A DNA stretch of 64,000 bases from Methanomassiliicoccaceae archaeon (GTDB lineage: Archaea; Thermoplasmatota; Thermoplasmata; Methanomassiliicoccales; Methanomethylophilaceae), in the NCBI GenBank assembly GCA_003550345.1, contig PUJZ01000017.1, positions 1 through 64,000 of the forward strand. The letters are read 5' to 3'. The notes under the pieces were generated by a model, which saw only the letters and a list, made by a program, of their open reading frames with translations, was not told the origin of the DNA and searched no databases. Positions within the stretch are counted from its first letter, which is position 1; the number at the start of each line of letters is the position of its first letter. Positions 54,427 through 61,913 of this stretch are shown here, piece after piece. A program made the translations under genes and the position numbers.

Positions 54427-56557
54427 CCCGCCGCAGGCGCTCGCGGTCCCAGCCCAGCGGCGCCAGCAGCTCCTCGCCGCCGCGCAGCAGCATCTCGGCG
54501 TACCTCTCGGCGTCGTAGACGCCGTCCCACAGCCACGGTATCGACACCTTGTCGGCGGCGGCCTTGGCGGAGGAGTCCCTTATTATGTAGGCCACCGACT
54601 GCCCCGGCCTCGGCTCGCGGCCGTGCGCGGCCATCAGCTCGGCGGCGGCGCGGCCGTCGTTGAACCGCCTGTAGGCGCCCAGCGGGCGGGAGATGCGGCG
54701 CAGCACGGTGAGTTCCTCGGCGCCGGCGGCCCCTTGGCGCAGGGCCTCGACCCTCTCGCCGAGCAGGGATATGACCTGCGGCAGCAGACCCTCCATCCCC
54801 TCGCGGCCCTCGGCGGCGGAGAGTATGTCCAAGGCCTCGGTCTGGAAGTCGCGCACCAGGCGGACGCAGTCACGCTTGCGGGCGGCTATGCCCCTCATCT
54901 TGATCCCCCCGTCCTCGAACAGCCCGTAATAGCGGTTGAGGGCCCCGGCGCCGTTGTGCAGGTTGGGGAGGAAGACCACCCAGCGATAGCGCCCCTCCGT
55001 CTCCAGGGGGATGCCGTGCTCCGCCGTGACCGCCTCCGCGAAGCGCTCCGGGTCGCCGCCGCCCTGCAGCCACAGCGAGTCCACTATCCCATGCAGCACC
55101 TTGAATCCCATCTCCGCCGCCGTCTCCGAGGCGCGCAGCATTATGTCCCGGCCGTAGGCGGTTATGGCCTCGTGGCACTCGATGCGCCCGAAGCGGGCGT
55201 TCCGGTACCCGGTGTATCCGAAGCAGGTCACCAGTATCCATTTGAGAAGCGACGAGCGCTGGAGGCAGGACTCCGCCCGCAGGGGGTCGCGGCGGGCCAT
55301 TGCCTTCAGGGCCCGGCGCCTCTCCACCACCGGCCCGATGACCTCCGGCAGCAGCCCGCGGCGGCGCCGGCATATGCGGTAGCCGATCCCGGGGACGACG
55401 GACTCCGAGCGCGGGCAGCAGCCGCACTCCAGGGTCTCCGGGGATATGTTGAAGCGGGAGATTATGGAGGGGTACATGGAGGAGAAGTCCATGCCGACCA
55501 CGTCCTCGTGCACCCCCGGGCGCGGCTGGTGTATCATGCCGCCGCGGTCGCAGGCCACCAGATGGGACAGGGTCTTGAAGTCCTCAGGCAGGTTCTTCTT
55601 CCAGCGCAGCAGGTGGCCTCCCCTCAGGGCGTGGTCCGACTGCATGGCGCTTATGGCGCTTCCGGGCGAAAGCCGGGACAGGTCCTGCAGGGGCATGCCG
55701 CTGAGGCGCGACAGCTCGATCAGCCCGGGCAGCCCCCCCTCGGAGTACATGAACGAGGCGGTGTCGAGATGGATCCTGCCGTTGAGCTTGAGGGCGGGGG
55801 GCTTGTAGACCGTCCGCCCGTAGCTGTGGTAGCTCTTGGGACCTCCGCACCTCACCCCCCGGTCCCTGCCCAGCGACAGCTCCAGGCCCAGGTCCTCGGC
55901 GCGCTCGAGCAGATGGGCGGTCCTGCCCTTGTCCCCCCTCTCGACCAGCAGCACGTCGGGGTCCCTGCTCTCGATCTCATCGGAGAGACGGCGGAGCATC
56001 CCCTCCTCATCTCCCTCGAGCGGCTCGCCGTCCAGCTTCAGGGAGCGTATCTCCTCGCCGGGCAGCGGGTCGAAGGGGGTCCCCGTGGACAGCTCCAGGC
56101 GCAGGGCCCTCAACGGCGGGACGGGGTAGTTGATGCGCTGCGGCGAATCGATGGCCCGGAGGGCCCCGTCGTGCTCCAGCAGGCCGAAGGGGAAGAGCCC
56201 GCGCGGGAGCATGAAGCGCTGCGCCGGGGTGAGGTCCACGTTGTAGAGCTCATAGGCGCGGTGGCCCCCCCAGCGGTCCACCGCCCTCGCCATGCGGGCC
56301 ATGCTCTGGAAGCCGTCGACGCTCACCATGAGGACGTCCTCCAGGGGGCCGCCGAGGCGGGTCCGGGCCCGGCGCATGCCCGTGGTGGCCCCGCAGCCCT
56401 CCAGGTCGCGGGACAGCGCCGGCAGCCCCTCGCCGGAGACGAAGAACGAGGGCCGGAGCGGGAAGCCGAGGCGGAGATGGCCCTCCGACCCCCGTATCCA
56501 CACCACCACCCCGAGCCCGTCCTCGCTGGGATGGCAGTCGGTTATCCAGCCCCTCAT
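54377..56557 (-). CDS. B-family DNA polymerase, PolB2-like, exonuclease motifs lost
   Basis: 726 residues from the ATG at 56557; the track's first 62 residues are out-of-family. The polymerase domain has motif A GMDFSSMYPSII (about 355-365), motif B KWILVTCFGYTGYRNARFG (about 439-457) and the KMRGIAARKRD block. Motif C reads HGIVDSLWL instead of xGDTDSLxV, so the first Asp is gone and the second kept. The 3'-5' exonuclease sites are degraded: the Exo I region reads LRLELSTGT without D-x-E, and the DPDVLLVERGDKG stretch lacks the Asn and Asp of Exo II. It overlaps the 83-residue gene by 4 bases. Probably an accessory or translesion enzyme, or a structural relic. Confidence 0.85.
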   Translation of the reverse strand: MRGWITDCHPSEDGLGVVVWIRGSEGHLRLGFPLRPSFFVSGEGLPALSRDLEGCGATTGMRRARTRLGGPLEDVLMVSVDGFQSMARMARAVDRWGGHRAYELYNVDLTPAQRFMLPRGLFPFGLLEHDGALRAIDSPQRINYPVPPLRALRLELSTGTPFDPLPGEEIRSLKLDGEPLEGDEEGMLRRLSDEIESRDPDVLLVERGDKGRTAHLLERAEDLGLELSLGRDRGVRCGGPKSYHSYGRTVYKPPALKLNGRIHLDTASFMYSEGGLPGLIELSRLSGMPLQDLSRLSPGSAISAMQSDHALRGGHLLRWKKNLPEDFKTLSHLVACDRGGMIHQPRPGVHEDVVGMDFSSMYPSIISRFNISPETLECGCCPRSESVVPGIGYRICRRRRGLLPEVIGPVVERRRALKAMARRDPLRAESCLQRSSLLKWILVTCFGYTGYRNARFGRIECHEAITAYGRDIMLRASETAAEMGFKVLHGIVDSLWLQGGGDPERFAEAVTAEHGIPLETEGRYRWVVFLPNLHNGAGALNRYYGLFEDGGIKMRGIAARKRDCVRLVRDFQTEALDILSAAEGREGMEGLLPQVISLLGERVEALRQGAAGAEELTVLRRISRPLGAYRRFNDGRAAAELMAAHGREPRPGQSVAYIIRDSSAKAAADKVSIPWLWDGVYDAERYAEMLLRGGEELLAPLGWDRERLRRVTGGRSDGNAHQCRIA

Positions 56558-56805
56558 CGCTCCTCCCGCCTCAGCCGCCTCAGCTCCTTCTCGTGCTCCA
56601 GCAGCATCGACATCAGCATGCTCTCCACCGGGTCGGGGGAGTCGCAGCTGCTTCCGGCGGCGGCGTGGTCGCGCACGTGCTCCAGGAGGCGGTCGAAGGC
56701 CTCGCGGTCCTCCGGGCAGAGGGCGCGGCGGAACCCCCTCCATTCCTGGATGATGCGCTCAGACGCGCGGCGGTAGGTGGGGGAGCTGCGGCCCAGCTCA
56801 GGCAC
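56554..56805 (-). CDS. Small helical protein of the polymerase cassette, unknown
   Basis: 83 residues. It overlaps the RecA-like gene (by 8 bases) and the polymerase gene (by 4 bases), which argues that it is real and co-translated. The sequence is mostly helical and charged: a basic N-terminus, a middle segment FDRLLEHVRDHAA and a C-terminal MLMSMLLEHEKELRRLRREE. No family recognised. It may bridge the two larger proteins. Confidence 0.65.
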   Translation of the reverse strand: MPELGRSSPTYRRASERIIQEWRGFRRALCPEDREAFDRLLEHVRDHAAAGSSCDSPDPVESMLMSMLLEHEKELRRLRREER

Positions 56806-57406
56806 CCCCGCGCCGGCCCGGCGGACCGTGGAGGTGGGCGCCGGCGCTCAGCACCCGATGTGCTAGGGCGGCCTCCGAAGGCGGGACGCCCTCCGCGGAG
56901 GCGGACGCCAGCACCGCCGCGCCCGTCCTCCGCGCCAGCGACCTCAGGTCCTCCAGCGACGCCCGCAGGAGGCACCGGGCCTCGCGGCGGTCGACGTCCG
57001 GGTCATCGAACAGCTGGTCCAGGGAAGCGACCAGAACCAGGGACGGGGAGGCCTCGAGGACCTTGGCCTCCAGCCGCTCCCCGATTATGGCCTGCAGCTG
57101 GTAGGCGGTGAACGCCCGCGCCACGTTGACACGGTCCAGGGCCTCGCGGGTGCCGCAGCGCAGGGCGCGGCAGCGGCGGGAGAGGTCCAGGGGGTCGAGG
57201 GCGTTGCCTCCGTCCACCCATACCGCCCCCCTCCCCCGGCAGGCGGCATCGGCGCAGCAGGCGTGCAGCAGAGCCAGGGCCTCCGGCCGCGGCCCCAGCA
57301 GGAGCGTCAGCTCACCAGGCCGGAACATCCCGTCCTGGTTTGCCACCGCCGCCGGCGTCCCGGGCAGGGGGTCCGCGGATGGTCTTGCGGTCCTTTTCGC
57401 TCTCAT
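56798..57406 (-). CDS. RecA/RadA-like protein without Walker motifs (pseudo-ATPase)
   Basis: 202 residues. The order of strands follows the RadA core: GELTLLLG, then AVWVDGGNALDPLDLSRR (as in the VYIDTEGTF strand), VNVARAFTAYQLQAII (as in RadA NVAVARAYN), SLVLVASLDQLFDD, LRASLEDLRSLARRTGAAVLAS. The P-loop is gone: GPRPEALA replaces GxxGSGKT, and the Walker B Asp is Ala in LVLVAS. ATP hydrolysis is unlikely. First gene of the three-gene cassette. It recalls the ImuA role in bacterial mutasomes, by analogy only. Confidence 0.7.
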   Translation of the reverse strand: MRAKRTARPSADPLPGTPAAVANQDGMFRPGELTLLLGPRPEALALLHACCADAACRGRGAVWVDGGNALDPLDLSRRCRALRCGTREALDRVNVARAFTAYQLQAIIGERLEAKVLEASPSLVLVASLDQLFDDPDVDRREARCLLRASLEDLRSLARRTGAAVLASASAEGVPPSEAALAHRVLSAGAHLHGPPGRRGGA

Positions 57407-57515
57407 GTCCGGAGAAGGGCAGTTCGCCTGCGGGGTATTATAACACGAGCGCGGGAGGGTTTCCCGAAAGTTGAGGCAGAAACGTTATATCGCCTGTAAC
57501 GGATGATATCGCGGG

Positions 57516-57968
57516 ATGCACATGGAGAGCAGGCCTTTGACAGAGCTGAGGAGGTCGTACCCTTCAGTGGAGAAATGGATGGGGGCCTCCTTCTCAATCA
57601 TCATGTCCGGGGTGTTCTCGCGCATGATAAGGGACCCCTCCGGCGAGAGGTACCATGCCATAATGGAGATGCTGGGCTCCACGCTCTTCGTCCCGTCATT
57701 GATGGTCTCCGCCGTCGCGGTGATCCTCGTCTACTACTATGGCGACCGTTTCGGCCTCTGGATCCCGCAGGTGCATCAGTACTACGTCACCATGGCGGGG
57801 TGCGCGGCGGCCCTCTACCTGGGCGGTTACGTGTTCGTCGACAACATGGCAGTGGGGGCGGCGGTGCTGTTCTTCTCCGGCGGCCTGCTGGCCGTGCTTG
57901 CCCTCAAGAAGGACGAATGGGGGATCGGCGAGCCGCGGATGCTGCGGAGGATCAGCGGATCTGGTTGA
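57516..57968 (+). CDS. Small membrane protein, unknown
   Basis: 150 residues. A soluble N-terminal part (TELRRSYPSVEKWMGASFS) is followed by three likely membrane helices (STLFVPSLMVSAVAVILVYYY, YYVTMAGCAAALYLGGYVFV, AVGAAVLFFSGGLLAVLAL). A TATA-like CGTTATATC lies about 30 bases upstream. Its end overlaps the 3' end of the next gene by 17 bases. No family recognised. Confidence 0.6.
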   Translation: MHMESRPLTELRRSYPSVEKWMGASFSIIMSGVFSRMIRDPSGERYHAIMEMLGSTLFVPSLMVSAVAVILVYYYGDRFGLWIPQVHQYYVTMAGCAAALYLGGYVFVDNMAVGAAVLFFSGGLLAVLALKKDEWGIGEPRMLRRISGSG

Positions 57969-59043
57969 CCTCGGGGAGCTCATCGAGGTCGTAGCGCCTC
58001 TGGGGCGTGGCCGGCACCCTCTTGGCCTCGCCCTCCTGCTTCATTACCTCCACCAGGAGGGGGTTGGGCCGGAAGTCCCTCCATCGGGACACGATGTCCT
58101 CGATGAGGTCGCGCTCATAGAGGGCGAAATAGATTATTGACGTGCTTGCCATGATGGCGATGTTGAACACCACCGCCATGCCGATGAAGCCCGCCAGGGC
58201 CTCCACCCCCATCATCCTCGCCGCTCCCACGGTGTAGAGTGATATGGGTATTATGGGCACGGCTATCTTCTTGAAGGTGGACACCGCGCCCTTGTACAGG
58301 CGCATGTCATGGAAGGGGCCTTTTATCCTCACGTCCAAGGAGCGGAAGATGGACCAGGGCAGCACCATGAACGGGATGTAGAGGGTTATGAGGAACATCA
58401 GCAGCAGTATGTACTCCAACGGGTAGGCCTGCATCAGGGAGGGGTTGAGGCTTATGAATATCCACAGGGCGATCCCGAGGAAGAACCCCAGCCCCATGGT
58501 TCGCAGGGTGTCGTCCAGGGGGATGTTGTCGCGGCTCATGTTGTGGTCCATGACCAGGTCGGCGGTGTTGATGTCGTCCGGTATGTTGAAGATGAAGGTC
58601 AGGATCTTGTCCTTGCGCTCCAGCTCCTCCTTCAGGCTTATGCTCTCGATCCGGGCGAGGGTGCGGTAGAAAAGCCTCCTCTGCAGGGTGACTATCAGGG
58701 CCACCACCCCGAAACCGCCCAGGACCGCGTAGACCATGAACAGCACGAGTATGGGAGGGGCGCCGTAGAAGTAGAGTGCCGCGACCACGGCCAGCAGCAG
58801 CAGCGCATAATACCACCTGAACCGGTCGGCGAAGGACGCCAGCCCCACCACCACCAAGGGGAACGACAGTATGGGCATGGTGAGGACGAAGCTCTCCAGC
58901 AGGCCGGTGGCCGCGCTCAGCAGCGATGCCGCCACGCAGACCAGGAGGGACAGCACGAAGAGCCGCAGCAGGGCTGTGTCATGATCGCTGCTAAGGTCCA
59001 GCCTGCGCCTCCTCCTTCTGCCGGCCAACTTCTCCAGCTTCAT
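57952..59043 (-). CDS. Polytopic membrane protein, unknown
   Basis: 363 residues. A very basic start (LAGRRRRRRLDL) is followed by about nine hydrophobic segments in two groups, with a charged middle part (YRTLARIESISLKEELERKDKILTF) between them and an acidic-basic tail outside. It is predicted to be cytoplasmic at the N-terminus. No family recognised. Same strand as the 110-residue protein and the reductase upstream; may be one transcript. Confidence 0.65.
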   Translation of the reverse strand: MKLEKLAGRRRRRRLDLSSDHDTALLRLFVLSLLVCVAASLLSAATGLLESFVLTMPILSFPLVVVGLASFADRFRWYYALLLLAVVAALYFYGAPPILVLFMVYAVLGGFGVVALIVTLQRRLFYRTLARIESISLKEELERKDKILTFIFNIPDDINTADLVMDHNMSRDNIPLDDTLRTMGLGFFLGIALWIFISLNPSLMQAYPLEYILLLMFLITLYIPFMVLPWSIFRSLDVRIKGPFHDMRLYKGAVSTFKKIAVPIIPISLYTVGAARMMGVEALAGFIGMAVVFNIAIMASTSIIYFALYERDLIEDIVSRWRDFRPNPLLVEVMKQEGEAKRVPATPQRRYDLDELPEVNQIR

Positions 59044-59084
59044 CCGCGTTCCTCATCGGCGCCGTGACTATACAATGTTTTCAC

Positions 59085-59417
59085 TCATTCCTGCCAGGCC
59101 TCGAGCTCCAGCTCCGCCCTGTCGCCGCGGAATACCCCCAGGACGAGGGCGGCGGTGCAGCTCTCATTGAACGGTATGGGGCCGAGCGTCCCGCTGCTGA
59201 TGCCCTCCTTGAAGTCCAGCACCCTCCCGTCAGGGCCGGAGACCGCCAGGTCCACTGGAGCGTCGGAATCCACCCTTACGGTGAGGCCGCGCCCCTTGCG
59301 CACCTTGAGGGGGAAGGTCTTGACATTGTCGTAGCCGCCGGGAACGGATAGGTCCAGGTCCCCGATGCTCACCGTACGCTTGGACAGCACCGGCGAGCGC
59401 TTCCGTAGGATGGGCAT
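59085..59417 (-). CDS. Small beta-rich protein, unknown
   Basis: 110 residues. Basic first 15 residues, then alternating strands (RTVSIGDLDLSVPGGYDNVKTF, RGLTVRVDSDAPVDLAVSGPDG, AALVLGVFRGDRAELELEAW) that suggest a beta sandwich. No Cys or catalytic pattern. Thirty-nine bases after the reductase gene on the same strand. Confidence 0.5.
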   Translation of the reverse strand: MPILRKRSPVLSKRTVSIGDLDLSVPGGYDNVKTFPLKVRKGRGLTVRVDSDAPVDLAVSGPDGRVLDFKEGISSGTLGPIPFNESCTAALVLGVFRGDRAELELEAWQE

Positions 59418-59456
59418 GCTTGGTGATGCCCCCGGAGGTATTTGTGCTTTGCAGGG

Positions 59457-60515
59457 TCACCAGCTGTCCCGGAAGGCCATGCCGTAGGCCACGTACATAT
59501 GGCATTCCCGCGGCGATTCTATCAGCCGGCGCAGGAAGGGAAGGACCCTCGACCTCCCCTGGAAGGGGGCGGCGGCGGCGCGCATATCGTCATCGCTCCA
59601 CGATGACATGGTGTCGTGGGCCTTCAGGTACCAGGGGGAGGAGAGGCGGGAGCGGTCCCACCACCTTCCATACCGGTCAGGCTTTCCGGCCGCCAGCGCC
59701 AGCGCCGCCTGGCGCCCCGCCTGGAGCGCCGTCCTGATGCCCCCGAAGCTCACCGGGTTTGCCTGGGCGGCGGCGTCGCCGACGAGGAGGGCGCCGCCCT
59801 TGACCACCGGCCCCACGCCCCCGAAGGGGATGTGGCGGCATCCGCGGTCCACGTAATCGGGGACCTCGTCGGTGCCCTTGGGGAACCCTGTGTTGACCAG
59901 GCCTCCGCAGGGGAACTCCCAGCGGTACCCCCCTCCGTACCTCTCGCCCATATGGAAGACTAGGGTCTCCGGCTCCGCCTCCCCCTTCACCAGGTACCTC
60001 TCGGCGGCGATGGTGCGCATCGGTCTGCTGCCGAAGAGGTCGCGACGCACCACGGAGAAGGCGCCATCGGCGCCGACCACATGGCGTGCGCGTATCTCGC
60101 TGCCGTCGTAGAGCAGGGCGCGGTAGCCGTCGCCGTCCGCTGCCACTGAGACCAGCGACCCCCTCTCCAGCAGGGCCCCTTCCTCGCGGCATCTGTCGGC
60201 CATCGCATCGAGGAAGCGGGGGCGGTCGATTATCAGGCCATCGACCCTCTGCTCGGTCTCCACGCCGCCTGGCCAATGCAGCCGGGTGCGCGATATGCTC
60301 TCGATGGCCCCCCAGGGCTCCACGGGCCCGAGGTCGCGGAACGCCCGGCGGCTGACGCCTTCGCCGCAGATGCGGTGGTACCTTGACCTGCGGTCGCCTT
60401 GGAGCCGGTCGAGGGCGAGCACGCCGATATCGTCCCCTGAAAGCCTGAGGAAAAGGGCCGCCGAGAGGCCAGCAGGACCGGCCCCCACCACCAGGACGTC
60501 GTGCCTCTCCGCCAT
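59457..60515 (-). CDS. Geranylgeranyl reductase family FAD-dependent oxidoreductase
   Basis: 352 residues. FAD loop VLVVGAGPAGLSAALFL at the N-terminus, RICGEGVSRRAF, VGADGAFSVVRRDLF, and GALLVGDAAAQANPVSFGGIRTAL. Archaeal relatives saturate the geranylgeranyl chains of membrane lipids or act on menaquinone-like or flavin-bound substrates. The PxxYxWxFP lipid-pocket motif appears as YRWEFPCGGLVNTGFPKG. Assignment to lipid biosynthesis is likely but not proved. Confidence 0.82.
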   Translation of the reverse strand: MAERHDVLVVGAGPAGLSAALFLRLSGDDIGVLALDRLQGDRRSRYHRICGEGVSRRAFRDLGPVEPWGAIESISRTRLHWPGGVETEQRVDGLIIDRPRFLDAMADRCREEGALLERGSLVSVAADGDGYRALLYDGSEIRARHVVGADGAFSVVRRDLFGSRPMRTIAAERYLVKGEAEPETLVFHMGERYGGGYRWEFPCGGLVNTGFPKGTDEVPDYVDRGCRHIPFGGVGPVVKGGALLVGDAAAQANPVSFGGIRTALQAGRQAALALAAGKPDRYGRWWDRSRLSSPWYLKAHDTMSSWSDDDMRAAAAPFQGRSRVLPFLRRLIESPRECHMYVAYGMAFRDSW

Positions 60516-60541
60516 CGACCGTCAATGTCGTAGCGGCTATT

Positions 60542-60841
60542 TCACGTTTGTTCGTCCAGCTCCGATAGCTCCTTCAGCAGGTGCAGGGCCTTCGTCCAGG
60601 ATTCCACGCTGACAACCTTAGGCCCCATCCCGGGGACCTCCTCCACGCTGTACTCGTCCCCCTCGAACCGGAGGAACATCACCTGGTAGCCGTCGGAGTC
60701 GAAACCCTCGATGCGGGGGTTGCCGACCACCGAGGCCCCATAGTCGTTGTCGAAGCGGTAGATCTTATGGAACCTGCCGCCGTCCATGCATCCGCAGACG
60801 CACTTGGCGTTAAGGTCTATCTCGAACTGTTCGATGTCCAT
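60542..60841 (-). CDS. Small conserved-looking protein, unknown
   Basis: 99 residues from the ATG at 60841, preceded by GGTGAGGGA; the track's longer start crosses the likely promoter. CVCGCMDGGRFHKIYRFDNDYGASVVGNP has three Cys in a CxCxC pattern. The rest (GYQVMFLRFEGDEYSVEEVPG, TKALHLLKELSEL) is soluble. Twenty-six bases before the reductase gene, so probably co-transcribed. A TATA-like GTTATTAATAC is about 80 bases upstream. Confidence 0.6.
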   Translation of the reverse strand: MDIEQFEIDLNAKCVCGCMDGGRFHKIYRFDNDYGASVVGNPRIEGFDSDGYQVMFLRFEGDEYSVEEVPGMGPKVVSVESWTKALHLLKELSELDEQT

Positions 60842-61271
60842 TCCCTCACCTGCTTTCTTGCCCGGACCGATGGCGGACCGCGGCCCGCCGCGCCCTTCTG
60901 AGATAGGGAACCTTGCGGCGGGTATTAATAACCGGGCGGGACTGATTATATTCATCTTGTCTTATAAATGGGTTTACCAAGTGTTTTGTTATTAACAGCT
61001 TATAGTCGGGGGGGTCATGTTAACTATTGTTTGCGCCTAAGATAACTATTTATAGAATGTAGATATGCATTTTTCGTTTATAGGCCTATTATCTACTTAT
61101 TCTGTTGTTGTTTTCTGTTTTTACTCGTTCAGTATATAAAAGGTAAAACTATTTTGATTGTATGTTAACCCACTTTACCGGGCTATATCATCCATCCATA
61201 CTGTATTCTTTAATATCGTTGTTTTGGATTTTCTCCATTAGACGGCTAGCATTCCGTCGAGGAGGAACCCA
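60842..61271. other. AT-rich divergent regulatory region before the methyltransferase operon
   Basis: 430 bases, markedly AT-rich from about 60920 to 61255 in a GC-rich genome, without a supported gene. It has several TATA-like boxes (60960, 61048, 61133, 61208), a direct repeat TAACTATT at 61021 and 61043, and a T-rich tract TTGTTGTTTTCTGTTTTTAC near 61105 that could end or pause transcription. The operon's ribosome site GAGGAGGAA ends it. Confidence 0.55.
61133..61142 (+). promoter_or_regulatory. TATA box of the methyltransferase operon
   Basis: TATATAAAAG is the best TATA box in the region. Initiation near 61163 would give a leader of about 110 bases. Long leaders are known for methanogen methyltransferase genes. 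Confidence 0.45.
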
Positions 61272-61913
61272 ATGAGTAAAGAGGAGATATTGAACGGATT
61301 GAGCGAGGCCGTGGTCCTAGGGAAGCCTGACCAGGCCAAGTCGTACGCCCAGAGGGCGGTCGACGAGAAGGTCAGCCCCTTGGACGCCATCAATGACGGC
61401 CTCGTGAAGGGCATGTCGGTTGTTGGCGACCGCTACGCCGCCCGGGAGGTTTACCTTCCCCAGGTACTGATGTCGGCCAACACCATGTACGCTGGTCTTG
61501 ACCTGCTTCTCCCCATGATCCCCACCGAGGACCTGGCGGACAAGAAGAAGGTCATAATCGGCGTGGTCGAAGGAGACGTGCACGACATCGGCAAGAACAT
61601 CGTCAAGACCATGATGACCGCCGGAGGCCTGGAGGTCAAGGACCTCGGCAGGGACGTGCCCATTACCACCTTCGTGGACACCGCCGAGAGCATCAAGACC
61701 GATGTGGTGGCCATGAGCACCCTGATGACGCCCACCATGGACGGCATGAAGGACGTCATCGACGGGCTGGTGGAGAGCGGCTACCGCTCCAAGACCAAAG
61801 TGGTCATCGGCGGCCCGCCGACCTCGCCTGACTTCGCCGAGGAGATCGGCGCCGACCACCGCGATGCGAACGCCCAGGATTCCGTGGCATGGCTGAAGGA
61901 GGCGTTGTTTTGA
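61272..61913 (+). CDS. Corrinoid protein of a methyltransferase system (MtbC/MtmC/MttC family)
   Basis: 213 residues. An N-terminal helical cap (residues 1-88, DAINDGLVKGMSVVGDRYAAREVYLPQVLMSANTMY in family position) is followed by a Rossmann B12 domain: VVEGDVHDIGKNIV gives the DxHxxG motif with H104 as the cobalt ligand, then MSTLMTPTM and VVIGGPPTSPDFAEEIGAD. It carries a methyl group on cobalt between a substrate-specific methyltransferase and the enzyme encoded next. GAGGAGG lies 4-5 bases before the ATG. Substrate class cannot be told from this subunit. Confidence 0.92.
   Translation: MSKEEILNGLSEAVVLGKPDQAKSYAQRAVDEKVSPLDAINDGLVKGMSVVGDRYAAREVYLPQVLMSANTMYAGLDLLLPMIPTEDLADKKKVIIGVVEGDVHDIGKNIVKTMMTAGGLEVKDLGRDVPITTFVDTAESIKTDVVAMSTLMTPTMDGMKDVIDGLVESGYRSKTKVVIGGPPTSPDFAEEIGADHRDANAQDSVAWLKEALF

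Noticed and set aside
54623-56776. 717-residue plus-strand ORF opposite the polymerase
   Set aside because: Shadow; the minus strand carries clear polymerase motifs A and B.
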